From contig NZ_CP016774.1 in NCBI RefSeq assembly GCF_002288105.1, positions 372,001-436,000 on the forward strand: a stretch of DNA of 64,000 nucleotides, written 5' to 3'. This document shows positions 26,736 to 34,792 of the stretch, piece after piece. Below the pieces are notes generated by a model. The model had not been told where the DNA came from, did not search any database, and saw nothing but the letters and a program-made list of their open reading frames with translations. Numbering within the stretch: position 1 is the stretch's first letter; each line of letters opens with the position of its first letter. Origin of the DNA: Candidatus Planktophila versatilis (GTDB taxonomy: Bacteria; Actinomycetota; Actinomycetes; Nanopelagicales; Nanopelagicaceae). Position numbers and translations under genes: made by a program.

Positions 26736-27887
26736 ATGAAGCCAATGCTTGCAATCGCTTTAGCTCTCAGCATTGCCATTCCACCCACCTCCGCCTCAGC
26801 TGCTGCTTCGATTAAGCCAGGTGCTGAATGCAAGAAACTGAATCAAGTAGCAACTTCGTCTGGTGTGAACTACATCTGCCTACAAAGCGGTAAGAAGCTC
26901 AGCTGGAGCTCACAAGCAGCCAACTATGAGAAGACTAAGTTAAAGGCGTATGCGCAAATCCGCGCGGGAGCAGATTCTGGAAACCTCGATAACGTCGAGC
27001 TGGTCTATCACATCAGCAGTAGCTTCCCCAAGGATCTAAAGCAGCTCTATACCGCCCAAGTGGAGTATGCCTCCAAACTCTATGGCTCACTCTTTGCTAA
27101 AAAAGAGGTAGTCAATATCTACATGTATACCGAGAAAGATGAAAAATACTTACGCACCCAACCGATCTTGGCTGAATTTCTAGATGAGCATCTTCCTTGG
27201 TTTCAAGCTTGGCGCCAAGGCAAGGATCAAGAACATAACCTCGGACTGGCAGCGTGGTTTAAGGAGGGCCCTCCTGGAGTCCTAGCAGGTCACGCCGGTG
27301 TTCTAGCCTCAAGCAAGGCATCTGCCAAAACGATGCGTAAGTATGCAATTCAAGTGATGCCACATGAGTATTGGCATGTAGTGCAGGATTACTACTTCAG
27401 ACCTACATTTGAAGATAAATTCCAAGCAAGAACCGATAAGAGTTTAGATGGCCTAGATTTCTACACCCTGCACTTCCCAACCACCTTCCGAGAAGGCTCA
27501 GCAAACACCATCTCCTTTGCTATGGCCGCAAATACCAAGAAAGAGTATCTAGAGCTATACCGCTATTTCATAACCGAGTTAAAGAATTACAGCCATTTAA
27601 AACTGATCACAACGCTGACTTCAACGCTGAGCGTTGAAAAAGCCTTGAAGAAGATTGAAGATAGGCGCACATTTTCAGAGGCCCATGAGGCTTCATATCC
27701 ACTTGGTTCACTGCTCTATGAATGGGTAATTGCCGAGTATGGATTTGATGCCTATAAGAAGATTCTAGAAAACCAGATGACTGGTGAAACCTTTGAAGAC
27801 AACATCCAGGCATCTTTAGGCATGTCAGTTGCTAACTTATATAAGAAGGCAGCGCCTCATATCCTGGCGGCGTTTAGCGGGCGGTAG
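26736..27887 (+). CDS. Exported zinc metallopeptidase-like protein (HEXXH)
   Basis: A 383-aa exported protein. The ATG at 26736 gives a clean signal peptide (MKPMLAIALALSIAIP, cleavage near ASA); the frame is open upstream to a TTG at 26709. After an N-terminal region with two Cys (ECKKLN and YICLQSG), the middle holds MPHEYWHVVQDYY, a HEXXH zinc motif, and about 50 residues later REGSANTISFA, whose Glu could be the third ligand of a gluzincin. The C-terminal helices resemble M1/M4-like or DUF-type secreted peptidases, but I cannot name a family. Possible substrates are cell-surface proteins. Confidence 0.72.
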   Translation: MKPMLAIALALSIAIPPTSASAAASIKPGAECKKLNQVATSSGVNYICLQSGKKLSWSSQAANYEKTKLKAYAQIRAGADSGNLDNVELVYHISSSFPKDLKQLYTAQVEYASKLYGSLFAKKEVVNIYMYTEKDEKYLRTQPILAEFLDEHLPWFQAWRQGKDQEHNLGLAAWFKEGPPGVLAGHAGVLASSKASAKTMRKYAIQVMPHEYWHVVQDYYFRPTFEDKFQARTDKSLDGLDFYTLHFPTTFREGSANTISFAMAANTKKEYLELYRYFITELKNYSHLKLITTLTSTLSVEKALKKIEDRRTFSEAHEASYPLGSLLYEWVIAEYGFDAYKKILENQMTGETFEDNIQASLGMSVANLYKKAAPHILAAFSGR

Positions 27888-28012
27888 TTAAGTGTTAGCG
27901 GGAAGTAAGGTCTTACGCACTACTAATCACACACCTCTGTTTGCAATGAGCCTAGCAAACGCTCAATAATCGGATTTCGCACCTAAATGACCCAGTCTTA
28001 AAATCCCTTTTA

Positions 28013-28513
28013 CTAGTCAGTTAAACCTAAAATCTTTGCCTTAGAAGCTTTAAACTCAGCTTCATCAATAAGTTTCCGTTCAAATAAATCACTCAATTTC
28101 TCCAGTTGTTCAATAGTGTCAGGGCCAGAATTATCCAGCTTATTCGATGGCGTACTAGAAATCTTGGATTTGAAAGGTGCAAAAAAGGCCTTAATTTCTG
28201 GCTCTGATTTTTTAGGAAAACGCAAAACAATAGGGTCGTTACTATTTTTAAAGTCAATAAAAGCGAAGGCCTCACCAGTTTTTTTCTTAAACGCAAATGC
28301 AAAAACGCCGGTCAAAAGGAGCCTGCTAGCTGTAATTCTCTTTTGAATTGCGTCAGGTCCCTCTACTGAAAGCTCTGAAACATCAGCCCATGGGTAAAAA
28401 ATTTTCGAACCCCATCCTTCGGCAATCTCAAATCCAGAATCGGTTAATGCAATAACAATTGAGTTTTCAGCATCTCCATGAATTTTTTCTGCTTTCATTA
28501 CACTTTTGCTCAT
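28013..28513 (-). CDS. SHOCT-domain protein with PH-like N-terminal region
   Basis: A 166-aa cytoplasmic protein. The N-terminal ~115 residues form alternating beta strands around IFYPWADVSELSVEG and FAFIDFKN, a pleckstrin-homology-like pattern seen in bacterial PH proteins. The last ~32 residues (IEQLEKLSDLFERKLIDEAE, then FKASKAKILGL) are a textbook SHOCT helix pair, a short oligomerisation domain. The gene is isolated and A+T rich. No function is known for this architecture. Confidence 0.72.
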   Translation of the reverse strand: MSKSVMKAEKIHGDAENSIVIALTDSGFEIAEGWGSKIFYPWADVSELSVEGPDAIQKRITASRLLLTGVFAFAFKKKTGEAFAFIDFKNSNDPIVLRFPKKSEPEIKAFFAPFKSKISSTPSNKLDNSGPDTIEQLEKLSDLFERKLIDEAEFKASKAKILGLTD

Positions 28514-28629
28514 TGGTAATCCATATTCTTAAAGCGAATTTACTACGATTTTTTGGTGGGCTCTGCAAAGGTACTCTAGAAATTACTCTCTGCCTAGGTG
28601 ATAGAACCATAAACTTTCTCAGTTAAGAG

Positions 28630-29181
28630 TCAACTGAGCAGCTCCTTGAAATCATCCACCCGCAGGTAATCCTTAAACATCTGCACCGATCTACTCGTTG
28701 CCTTCACCTTGGAGAGGTGGAACTTCGCCTCCCACCGATCAAGCTTGATGTATGGCTCATTACGCCATGATGGCACTGACTCAAAGAGCACTCGTGCTTG
28801 CAAGGCTCCCCAATCAGAGATGCTGCCGGCAACATCAAGAAAGTGCAGCAGATCCTTTGCTGCCTCTTCCTGAATGCGCTTAGTTGCGCTGATGGGAATC
28901 CCGTATCCATTCATGATTGAGTGCCGCCCCAGTGGCAGGCTCACCCCGTGCTCACTTGCTAACTTACGGTTGAACTTTAAGCACACCTCACAGACATTCC
29001 ATGAGTAACGTCCGGTGCCACCTGCAACTGATGAGGCGCACATGTAACACAGGTGAAATCCACTAGGGCAATCAACTCCTGGATATGGTTTATAGACCTC
29101 ACATCTACAGACTTGCATTCCGTGTCCGGCAGATGTGAGACCAAAACAGGTAGTACAGATAAGTAATCCAATCGGTGACAT
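28630..29181 (-). CDS. Cys-rich hypothetical protein with zinc-ribbon-like N-terminus
   Basis: A 183-aa protein. The first 65 residues contain four closely spaced cysteine pairs (CTTC, CRC, CYMC, CEVC) plus single Cys, most likely two zinc-binding knuckles. The remaining ~115 residues are helical and charged, without Cys. I do not recognise the family. It lies at the left edge of the accessory region and is transcribed away from the Cys-repeat gene at 29448. The 266-bp gap between them holds nothing I can identify. Confidence 0.6.
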   Translation of the reverse strand: MSPIGLLICTTCFGLTSAGHGMQVCRCEVYKPYPGVDCPSGFHLCYMCASSVAGGTGRYSWNVCEVCLKFNRKLASEHGVSLPLGRHSIMNGYGIPISATKRIQEEAAKDLLHFLDVAGSISDWGALQARVLFESVPSWRNEPYIKLDRWEAKFHLSKVKATSRSVQMFKDYLRVDDFKELLS

Positions 29182-29447
29182 AGCAAATAGTCCTTACTGG
29201 ACCTCATAGATAGAGACCCGCTCTTCCAGCGGTGTCTTTCATCGCTGGCAGGTCTTCCTTTAGAACCACCGTGCGCGAGTTATGCGCGGATTGGTACTAA
29301 GCAAGCTAAAGGGCTTAACGCTTAGTTCTTGACCTAGGGAAAGGGTAGCAGGGGGGAGTGACAAATTTTCTGAGCGGTCTACTCTTTTATTGAGATTAGA
29401 GGCAGAATCAAGTCACTCACCCCTATGCCTAAGGTAAGGAAATTCGT

Positions 29448-29975
29448 ATGAGCTTCTACAACACACCTGGAACTCCCACGTGGGAAAAAGTCGTTGAAGG
29501 AACTTGCATCAAAACTGGCTGTGATGAGTACGTGAACGAGTACGGACTTTGTTATTCACATGAATATTCATGTCATGTCCCTGCATGCAATCAAGACTCA
29601 TACAGAACTGATGATGGGGATGGATTTTGCGGGATACACGAAGGTAAGTGCTGGAAACCCAATTGCCCGAATGCCTGCTACGAGAATGGCATTTGCTTCC
29701 AGCATGAAAAACAATGCCAAAAATTGGAATGTGATGCTCCAATTCAAGCTGGCAAATTTTGCCCATATCACGTCAATTCTTGCTGGAAACCTTATTGCCA
29801 AGACATGGTCGCTGAGCGAGGGCTTTGCTTAACGCATTCAATCCAATGCATTAAACCTTACTGTGATGGAATCCCATATGAATACGGGATCTGTATTTCT
29901 CACAGCCTCGAATGTGCCTATCCATTCTGCGATGGGATTATCTATGAGAATGGCCGATGTATGTCGCATGAGTGA
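29448..29975 (+). CDS. Tandem Cys3His repeat protein, 175 aa
   Basis: After a 19-residue lead, the protein is seven consecutive repeats of about 22 residues, each C-x4-C-x(8-12)-C-x2-H. Examples are the unit from CIKTGC to CYSH and the unit from CIKPYC to CISH. Every unit keeps all four potential zinc ligands, and the later ones carry a conserved Y-x-Y/E-N/Y-G before the third Cys. No signal peptide. The architecture suggests a string of small zinc knuckles for binding protein or nucleic acid. ATG at 29448 follows a TAAGGA-type binding site. I know no family with this exact layout. Confidence 0.8.
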   Translation: MSFYNTPGTPTWEKVVEGTCIKTGCDEYVNEYGLCYSHEYSCHVPACNQDSYRTDDGDGFCGIHEGKCWKPNCPNACYENGICFQHEKQCQKLECDAPIQAGKFCPYHVNSCWKPYCQDMVAERGLCLTHSIQCIKPYCDGIPYEYGICISHSLECAYPFCDGIIYENGRCMSHE

Positions 29976-30075
29976 GATATGTAAGTTTCCGCTTAAAGGG
30001 CAGTTCACCATGCCCTTTCGGGAATAAGAGGCGCGTCCAGGGCGTTTAAATCACCACATCTATAGAACAGGACTT

Positions 30076-31125
30076 ATGGCTACTGCAGCAGGCGAGATTT
30101 ACTTTATTGGGGAAAAAGATCTCCGTACCAAGGAAATCACTCCTTACTTCAAGGTTGGAATCGTTCGGGAGAATCCTGAAAACGCCGATCGGGATTCCAC
30201 TCAACGCTTACTTGAGCATCAAACTGGTAATCCACGTGAGCTCTACATTGAGAGCGTCGTCAAGACTGACCTTGTTGAGTTGGTAGAAACCCTGCTCCAT
30301 AAGAAGTTCGCACCCCTTGGTGTCCGCGGCGAGTGGATGAAGCTCACTGACGCAGAGCTCGAGCAGGTTAAAGTAGAAGCGAACGCATTAGCTGCAGAAG
30401 CAAAAGGGATCATTTCTGACCTGCAAAAAGCAGAGAAGCTTGCCAAAGAAAAATCAGACGAGGTCACAATCCCTGCGACGGACGAATTGATTGCCTTAAA
30501 TGAGATATATCTAGAGTCAAATGCAAAGCTCAAGGCATCTGATGAGATGTTTGATGTGATTAAGGAAGTCCTCTCTGATGCACTTGAAGATGAAGATGAG
30601 GAAGAAGAAGTTGAGGCTTTTGTCAAGGTTCAGGAGAAAAAAGGCAAGTCCGTCTTTGATGAAACTGCTTTTAAAGAGAAGTACGAGGCTATTTATAAGA
30701 AGTACATAATTACTAAATCAACAATCAAAGGAACAGCTAGTTACTCAGGCTCGCGCACCTTTAAGAAAGAATTTGCAGAATTTGATCCTGGCTTTGCCAA
30801 GATTGTTGAAAGTTTCGATCCTCTAGTTGAAAAGATTGCTGCAGGTAAGGAGAAGAAGGAGGCACTTCATGCATTGAGCCTTGACCTGCGCCGTGCCTCA
30901 GCTGAAGCAGAGTGGTCAAAGATGAAAGCCGAGAGCAAAATAAAGGTAGCTTGTGGAACTCATGCTGGAATTGAAGGCGTCTTCAAGTGGGTTCGCACAG
31001 AGAAGATCATTGAAAGTCTGGATAGGAAAGCACTGAAGGAAGCTCATCCCGATTTGGTTGAAGAGTTCACCGCCGCTGGGGAGGCGATAAAGGCAGTTAT
31101 CGTCGATCCGAAGAAGGGCTACTAA
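30076..31125 (+). CDS. GIY-YIG/T5orf172-like protein with coiled-coil C-terminus
   Basis: A 349-aa protein. The N-terminal ~95 residues fit the T5orf172 branch of the GIY-YIG nuclease superfamily: GEIYFIG, YFKVGI, an Arg in the QRLLEHQTGNP helix, Glu in LVETLLHKKF and a closing GEWMKL. The rest (about 100-349) is charged helix with a very acidic stretch (LEDEDEEEEVEAF, about residue 175). Such domains occur in phage and mobile proteins and in some defence loci. Whether it cuts DNA is unknown; the Arg/Glu pair expected for catalysis appears present. Single gene, flanked by gaps of 100 and 280 bp. Confidence 0.7.
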   Translation: MATAAGEIYFIGEKDLRTKEITPYFKVGIVRENPENADRDSTQRLLEHQTGNPRELYIESVVKTDLVELVETLLHKKFAPLGVRGEWMKLTDAELEQVKVEANALAAEAKGIISDLQKAEKLAKEKSDEVTIPATDELIALNEIYLESNAKLKASDEMFDVIKEVLSDALEDEDEEEEVEAFVKVQEKKGKSVFDETAFKEKYEAIYKKYIITKSTIKGTASYSGSRTFKKEFAEFDPGFAKIVESFDPLVEKIAAGKEKKEALHALSLDLRRASAEAEWSKMKAESKIKVACGTHAGIEGVFKWVRTEKIIESLDRKALKEAHPDLVEEFTAAGEAIKAVIVDPKKGY

Positions 31126-31171
31126 GCCGAACTCCAGGCTTAAGCCTTGTTTGGATTCCTAACGGACTCGT

Positions 31172-31208
31172 GTTCGGAATCCGAACGGCTTGTCGGGATA
31201 TCCCGACA
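31172..31208. repeat. Two adjacent perfect palindromes
   Basis: GTTCGGA-A-TCCGAAC (31172-31186) and the 18-bp TGTCGGGATATCCCGACA (31191-31208) stand side by side, in the gap between the GIY-YIG gene and the TPR gene. They could be a terminator pair without a T run, or a site for a dimeric binding protein. Confidence 0.7.
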
Positions 31209-31254
31209 GTTTGAACCCTGACCCCCTTTTTACGCTCAACCGTATGATTATCGT

Positions 31255-31270
31255 ACGAACACCTGTTCGA
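31255..31270. promoter_or_regulatory. Candidate LexA (SOS) box upstream of the TPR cassette
   Basis: ACGAACACCTGTTCGA differs in one base from the actinobacterial LexA consensus TCGAAC-N4-GTTCGA, which occurs perfectly near lexA in this same window (53751). It lies 134 bp before the GTG start at 31404. Confidence 0.55.
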
Positions 31271-31403
31271 AATCTATGTTACTCTCCGCTTCCCCCTAAA
31301 ACTCCGCTCCAAGCAGTAACCCCCGGCCCAACGCGAAGATGTCAGTGACGGCCAGTAACTTCTCCATACGTCAGAAGCTCCAGTGTCTATAAGAAGGGTA
31401 ACG

Positions 31404-32333
31404 GTGAGTACCGAACCAAATAATGGAAAAGCCCAAGAGCAAGAACTCTGGGATCGCATTAGCACGACAGAAGGTGCAGAGCGAGCTGAAGTCTTAGATG
31501 AACTCAGCCACATTGCATACAAGAAAGATAACTTCATCGAGTGCTTGAATTTAGTAGATACCTCTATTGATATCTACTTTAAACAAGGCGGCTTAGATAT
31601 TTATCTCACAGAGTTAATTCATCTCTATCACGGAAAAGTGCACTGCTTTGAAAACCTCAAGCGGTATGAAGATGCCGCTAGAACTCACGAGGAGTTAGCA
31701 GTCATGAAGTTCGTTGAAAACGACTTCGAAGCACAAGCTGAAGAACTACGTGCGGCAGGACGTGCGTGGTATCGCACTGAAGAGTGGCGAAAGTCGCTTG
31801 ACAATCACCTAGCTGCAAAAGCAGTACTTGATCCAAGTATCACAACGCTCACGATGGGGGTAGACCTACTCAACATTGGAATGGCGCTAGCGAAGCTAGG
31901 CAGTTATCAAGATGCAGTTGATAATTACTTAAGCGCTCGCTCCCTCTGTAAAGAGGCAAAGAATCCAGAATTTGTTGGATGGTGTGATAACTATCTAGCA
32001 CTGTCATATATCGCCCTTAACAACGGCCCAGAAGCAAAATTCCACGCACTTCACTACTTCAACTACACCAAGGTAACTGAAGATCTAGGAATGGAAGCGT
32101 ATTCACGCTACCGACTAGGGGCAGCCCTTCTCCTCTGTGAAGAGTACGAAGAAGCAGAGAAGCACTTAGTTCGCTCTCTTGAACTACTTACCCTCGATGA
32201 GGATAAGGATTGGGAAGATATCGTCGCGGTAAATAAGCAGCTGGCCCAGGCTCTCACAGCGCTAAACCGTGAGGCTGAAGCCCAAAAGCGTCTTGATCGC
32301 ATCAAGACCATCGAAGAGACCATCGCAGCGTGA
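31404..32333 (+). CDS. Tetratricopeptide-repeat protein
   Basis: A 309-aa all-helical cytoplasmic protein made of about seven TPR-like helix pairs (for example AARTHEELAVM, LLNIGMALAKLGSYQDAVDN, LLLCEEYEEAEKHL). GTG at 31404 is chosen over GTG at 31383 because AGAAGG lies 6 bp before it. TPR proteins are scaffolds for protein contacts. Its stop overlaps the next start (GTGA), so it is coupled to the small membrane protein and probably to the Ntn-like gene. A candidate LexA box upstream would place the cassette under DNA-damage control. Confidence 0.78.
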   Translation: MSTEPNNGKAQEQELWDRISTTEGAERAEVLDELSHIAYKKDNFIECLNLVDTSIDIYFKQGGLDIYLTELIHLYHGKVHCFENLKRYEDAARTHEELAVMKFVENDFEAQAEELRAAGRAWYRTEEWRKSLDNHLAAKAVLDPSITTLTMGVDLLNIGMALAKLGSYQDAVDNYLSARSLCKEAKNPEFVGWCDNYLALSYIALNNGPEAKFHALHYFNYTKVTEDLGMEAYSRYRLGAALLLCEEYEEAEKHLVRSLELLTLDEDKDWEDIVAVNKQLAQALTALNREAEAQKRLDRIKTIEETIAA

Positions 32334-32818
32334 TCAAGTCTCGAGCAGTATTCGCAGCAGGTGCGGGGTTCCTATCCGCCGCACTTGCTGTGACTTACTT
32401 TCAGGTGCAAGAACCCACCGGGCCCAGAGCAATTGCGATCCCTACCACCCTTGCAGATGAAGAAGTCCTTACCTGGAACTGCGAGATCCCCGAATACAAG
32501 CCAGAGTCAATAATGCTCACTTGTGCAGATGGGGGGTGGATGGTTCACACCATCACCTGGAGTAAGTGGGGAAAAGGTGGCGCTGAAGGCATGGGCATTT
32601 TCCGAGAGAAGCTATGTGAACCGAGTTGCGCAGAAGGAGAGATTGCGAAAGAGAAGGTCAAGGTGACGCTCTCAGACTTAACAGAGCGCAAAGGAAAGTA
32701 TTACTTGAGAACGCTAGACATTCGTACAGCATCAGGTAAGGATTTCATGTCTGGCAGGGGCGATGAGCTGAAGTGGGATGTGATGGAATTTATTGAGATG
32801 ATGGGTTGGGATGAGTGA
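32330..32818 (+). CDS. Small membrane-anchored or secreted hypothetical protein
   Basis: A 162-aa protein with an N-terminal hydrophobic segment (residues about 7-24) that could be a signal peptide or anchor. The exterior part has four Cys (NCEIP, LTCAD, KLCEPSCAEG), likely two disulfides, and is otherwise polar. I do not recognise it. It starts with GTG inside the TPR stop codon and ends 9 bp before the Ntn-like gene, so it belongs to the same unit. Confidence 0.68.
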   Translation: MIKSRAVFAAGAGFLSAALAVTYFQVQEPTGPRAIAIPTTLADEEVLTWNCEIPEYKPESIMLTCADGGWMVHTITWSKWGKGGAEGMGIFREKLCEPSCAEGEIAKEKVKVTLSDLTERKGKYYLRTLDIRTASGKDFMSGRGDELKWDVMEFIEMMGWDE

Positions 32819-32827
32819 GGATTTAAG

Positions 32828-34054
32828 ATGACGGCAATTTTTGCTCTTTGGAATACTAGCGGCTTTTCTCTTGCTGCAGATTCGAATCAAAGAATTAATG
32901 AACCTGGACAGATTTGGATTGACCCAATTCAAAAGATATTTTCTCTCCCAAATCACCAAGTTGCTTTCGGTGGAGCAGGTGATTCGCTTATTGACATGGT
33001 TGACGTCAATGTGCTGGTTTCAACCTGGTCAAAAAAGTTAAAGGAACCGCTACCCACCATAGAAGATTATGCAATTAGTTTTTTGAATTGGTTTAACGAT
33101 CAAGAGTTGCCTGACACATCTGCCGAACTTAATCTAGATGAATTTGATTCTACAATTAGAGAAAACTTTGAAATTCTAAAGACTGAGTATCCGCGATTTA
33201 TGGAGGCTAATGCAGAGGAAATCGCAGACTTTCTTGCCAGTAAAATGGTAAAACAACCGATAGCTGCCCTGAATGTATACGGTAACAGGTATCTTGATTT
33301 GGAAATAAATAAATTTGAGTACGAATCTGATGCTGAGATTTTGAGTTACGAAAGTATTTTTCGGATACATAATGAAGTTTCTGCTTATCGAATAAGTTCA
33401 GAATCCTATAAAAACTATTGGGCTAATTGCTACACTCGCTGTTTTTCGCGAGCTTCAGAAATATTTCCCAGCATTGCAGGTGAAGAATTCGATTCAGATC
33501 GGGATTGGCATATTGGGTTAATTGACTCCTTGATTGAAGTGCATGAAAATTTATTTTTCCCGGATGCGACTTATGCACGATGCATGCTTATTGGGTATGG
33601 AGAGAATGATTGGATTCCCAGAGCTGTAGTTTTTCGTATCTATGATTCTGAATGGGGGGTTCGACAGGTCGCAGTTGAGCAAGTTTTAGACCCCAAATTT
33701 CAGTGGTACGTGACAATTGGAATCTCATCTGGTGTCGGTGATCTAGCGAGAGGTTACTCAAGCGACTTCCATGAAAGTCTCATAGAAGTTTCTTCTGAAT
33801 CTCTTGACGAATCAACTAATAGCGAATTAATGTCTAAGTTATATGAGTTGGGTACCCAACGAATACAAAAAAGTCTCAACAGAATCGACTCGCTTACAGT
33901 GAGAAGACTAGAATTCGTTGCACGCTTATTCGTGGAACTAGAGGCGTTAAAATCATATCTGAATGAACCGTTACCTGGCGTCGGTGGAGATGTCCAATAC
34001 ATTACAATGACAAAGGATTCTACAAAAAGTGGCGTTTATCATGAGTACAACTAG
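32828..34054 (+). CDS. Candidate proteasome-like Ntn-hydrolase, 408 aa
   Basis: The N-terminus Met-Thr-AIFALWNTSGFSLAAD, then KIF and VAFGGAG, follows the proteasome/HslV beta-subunit pattern. After Met removal Thr becomes residue 1, Asp of AAD is residue 17 as in proteasome beta subunits, and the Lys of QKIF is residue 35 (33 in the proteasome), followed by a GGAG loop. The downstream ~340 residues are much longer than in HslV and include an acidic helical middle and a C-terminal helical tail that I do not recognise. If real, it is an autoprocessed threonine hydrolase or a peptidase-like sensor. The gene is A+T-rich like its neighbours. Identification is by motif only. Confidence 0.55.
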   Translation: MTAIFALWNTSGFSLAADSNQRINEPGQIWIDPIQKIFSLPNHQVAFGGAGDSLIDMVDVNVLVSTWSKKLKEPLPTIEDYAISFLNWFNDQELPDTSAELNLDEFDSTIRENFEILKTEYPRFMEANAEEIADFLASKMVKQPIAALNVYGNRYLDLEINKFEYESDAEILSYESIFRIHNEVSAYRISSESYKNYWANCYTRCFSRASEIFPSIAGEEFDSDRDWHIGLIDSLIEVHENLFFPDATYARCMLIGYGENDWIPRAVVFRIYDSEWGVRQVAVEQVLDPKFQWYVTIGISSGVGDLARGYSSDFHESLIEVSSESLDESTNSELMSKLYELGTQRIQKSLNRIDSLTVRRLEFVARLFVELEALKSYLNEPLPGVGGDVQYITMTKDSTKSGVYHEYN

Positions 34055-34107
34055 ATGACTAGAAATCACTTCTATTTGAAGTAGAAAGTCGACTGGAAAA
34101 TCTTGGT

Positions 34108-34185
34108 ATGACTGATGCAGATTCGCTTTCAATCGAATATATCCAGAAGAGATTCAACAAGCGGATTAACGAGGCAAAGAGGTAG
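34108..34185 (+). CDS. Possible 25-aa peptide or remnant between Ntn-like and ART-like genes
   Basis: ATG to TAG gives a 25-aa charged helical peptide (SIEYIQKRFNKRINEAKR at its end). The frame is also open upstream from 34063 with protein-like composition (LLFEVESRLENLG), so it might instead be the tail of an eroded gene. Its stop lies 4 bp before the ART-like ATG. No good ribosome binding site is seen. Confidence 0.3.
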   Translation: MTDADSLSIEYIQKRFNKRINEAKR

Positions 34186-34189
34186 ACAA

Positions 34190-34792
34190 ATGCAAAGTGA
34201 GAATCAAAGTAGAATAGAGCAGGCTAGGCTCGAGAAAAAGTATGAAGGATTAAAACTTCTGTATCACGGTACAAGCCTATTTAACGCTCAGTCCATGGCT
34301 ACGAGTTCAGCAAAGAGACCAGCAAATACTCGACTCGCAGAGGAACTCTGCAGTTCATTCAACAGTACGCTTGCTGAAGTTGTGGCTGACAAAAGTAGCC
34401 ACGGCTTCTTTGATCAATTTGTCTTTGCCAATTCTCCTGCGCAAAGCCGGGATAAAGAGATTTATACCTCTACGGGCTTTGTCCTTGCCGCGAATTACGC
34501 TTCCAGAGGTCCTGAGTGGAGATATCACCTATTAATGTACTTTGCGAGCAAAGCCTTAAATACTTCATTTAACCCTATGGCCCACAATGAAGAAATCGAA
34601 ACTTGGATAAAGAGATATGCAGAACCTGCCGCAATTGTGATACTCGATGCGTCTAACTATCCTAAGTACCCAGAAATTAATGAATTTATCAAGAAGCTCA
34701 GCAAGGGCGATACTGTAAGAATTCCCTATCCACTTCCAGATACAGTGAGAGTGATTGAGTTTATACAGTGGGGAAACGAGATTAACTCTTGA
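34190..34792 (+). CDS. ADP-ribosyltransferase-like (PARP/ART fold) protein, 200 aa
   Basis: The N-terminal LLYHGTSLFNAQSM has the H-G-T motif (His26) that binds NAD in ART-fold enzymes, and the middle DKEIYTSTGFVLAANYASRG fits the second motif (Y-x-T/S...A-x-x-Y-A). A clear third-motif Glu is not obvious; candidates are in YPEINEF and VIEFIQWG. It could therefore be an active transferase, a 2'-phosphotransferase-like enzyme or an inactive binder. ATG at 34190 is chosen because AGAGGT lies 6-7 bp before it; a longer frame begins at 34115. It ends overlapping the convergent YbjN-like gene by 11 bp. ART proteins in such regions are often toxins or defence effectors. Confidence 0.6.
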   Translation: MQSENQSRIEQARLEKKYEGLKLLYHGTSLFNAQSMATSSAKRPANTRLAEELCSSFNSTLAEVVADKSSHGFFDQFVFANSPAQSRDKEIYTSTGFVLAANYASRGPEWRYHLLMYFASKALNTSFNPMAHNEEIETWIKRYAEPAAIVILDASNYPKYPEINEFIKKLSKGDTVRIPYPLPDTVRVIEFIQWGNEINS

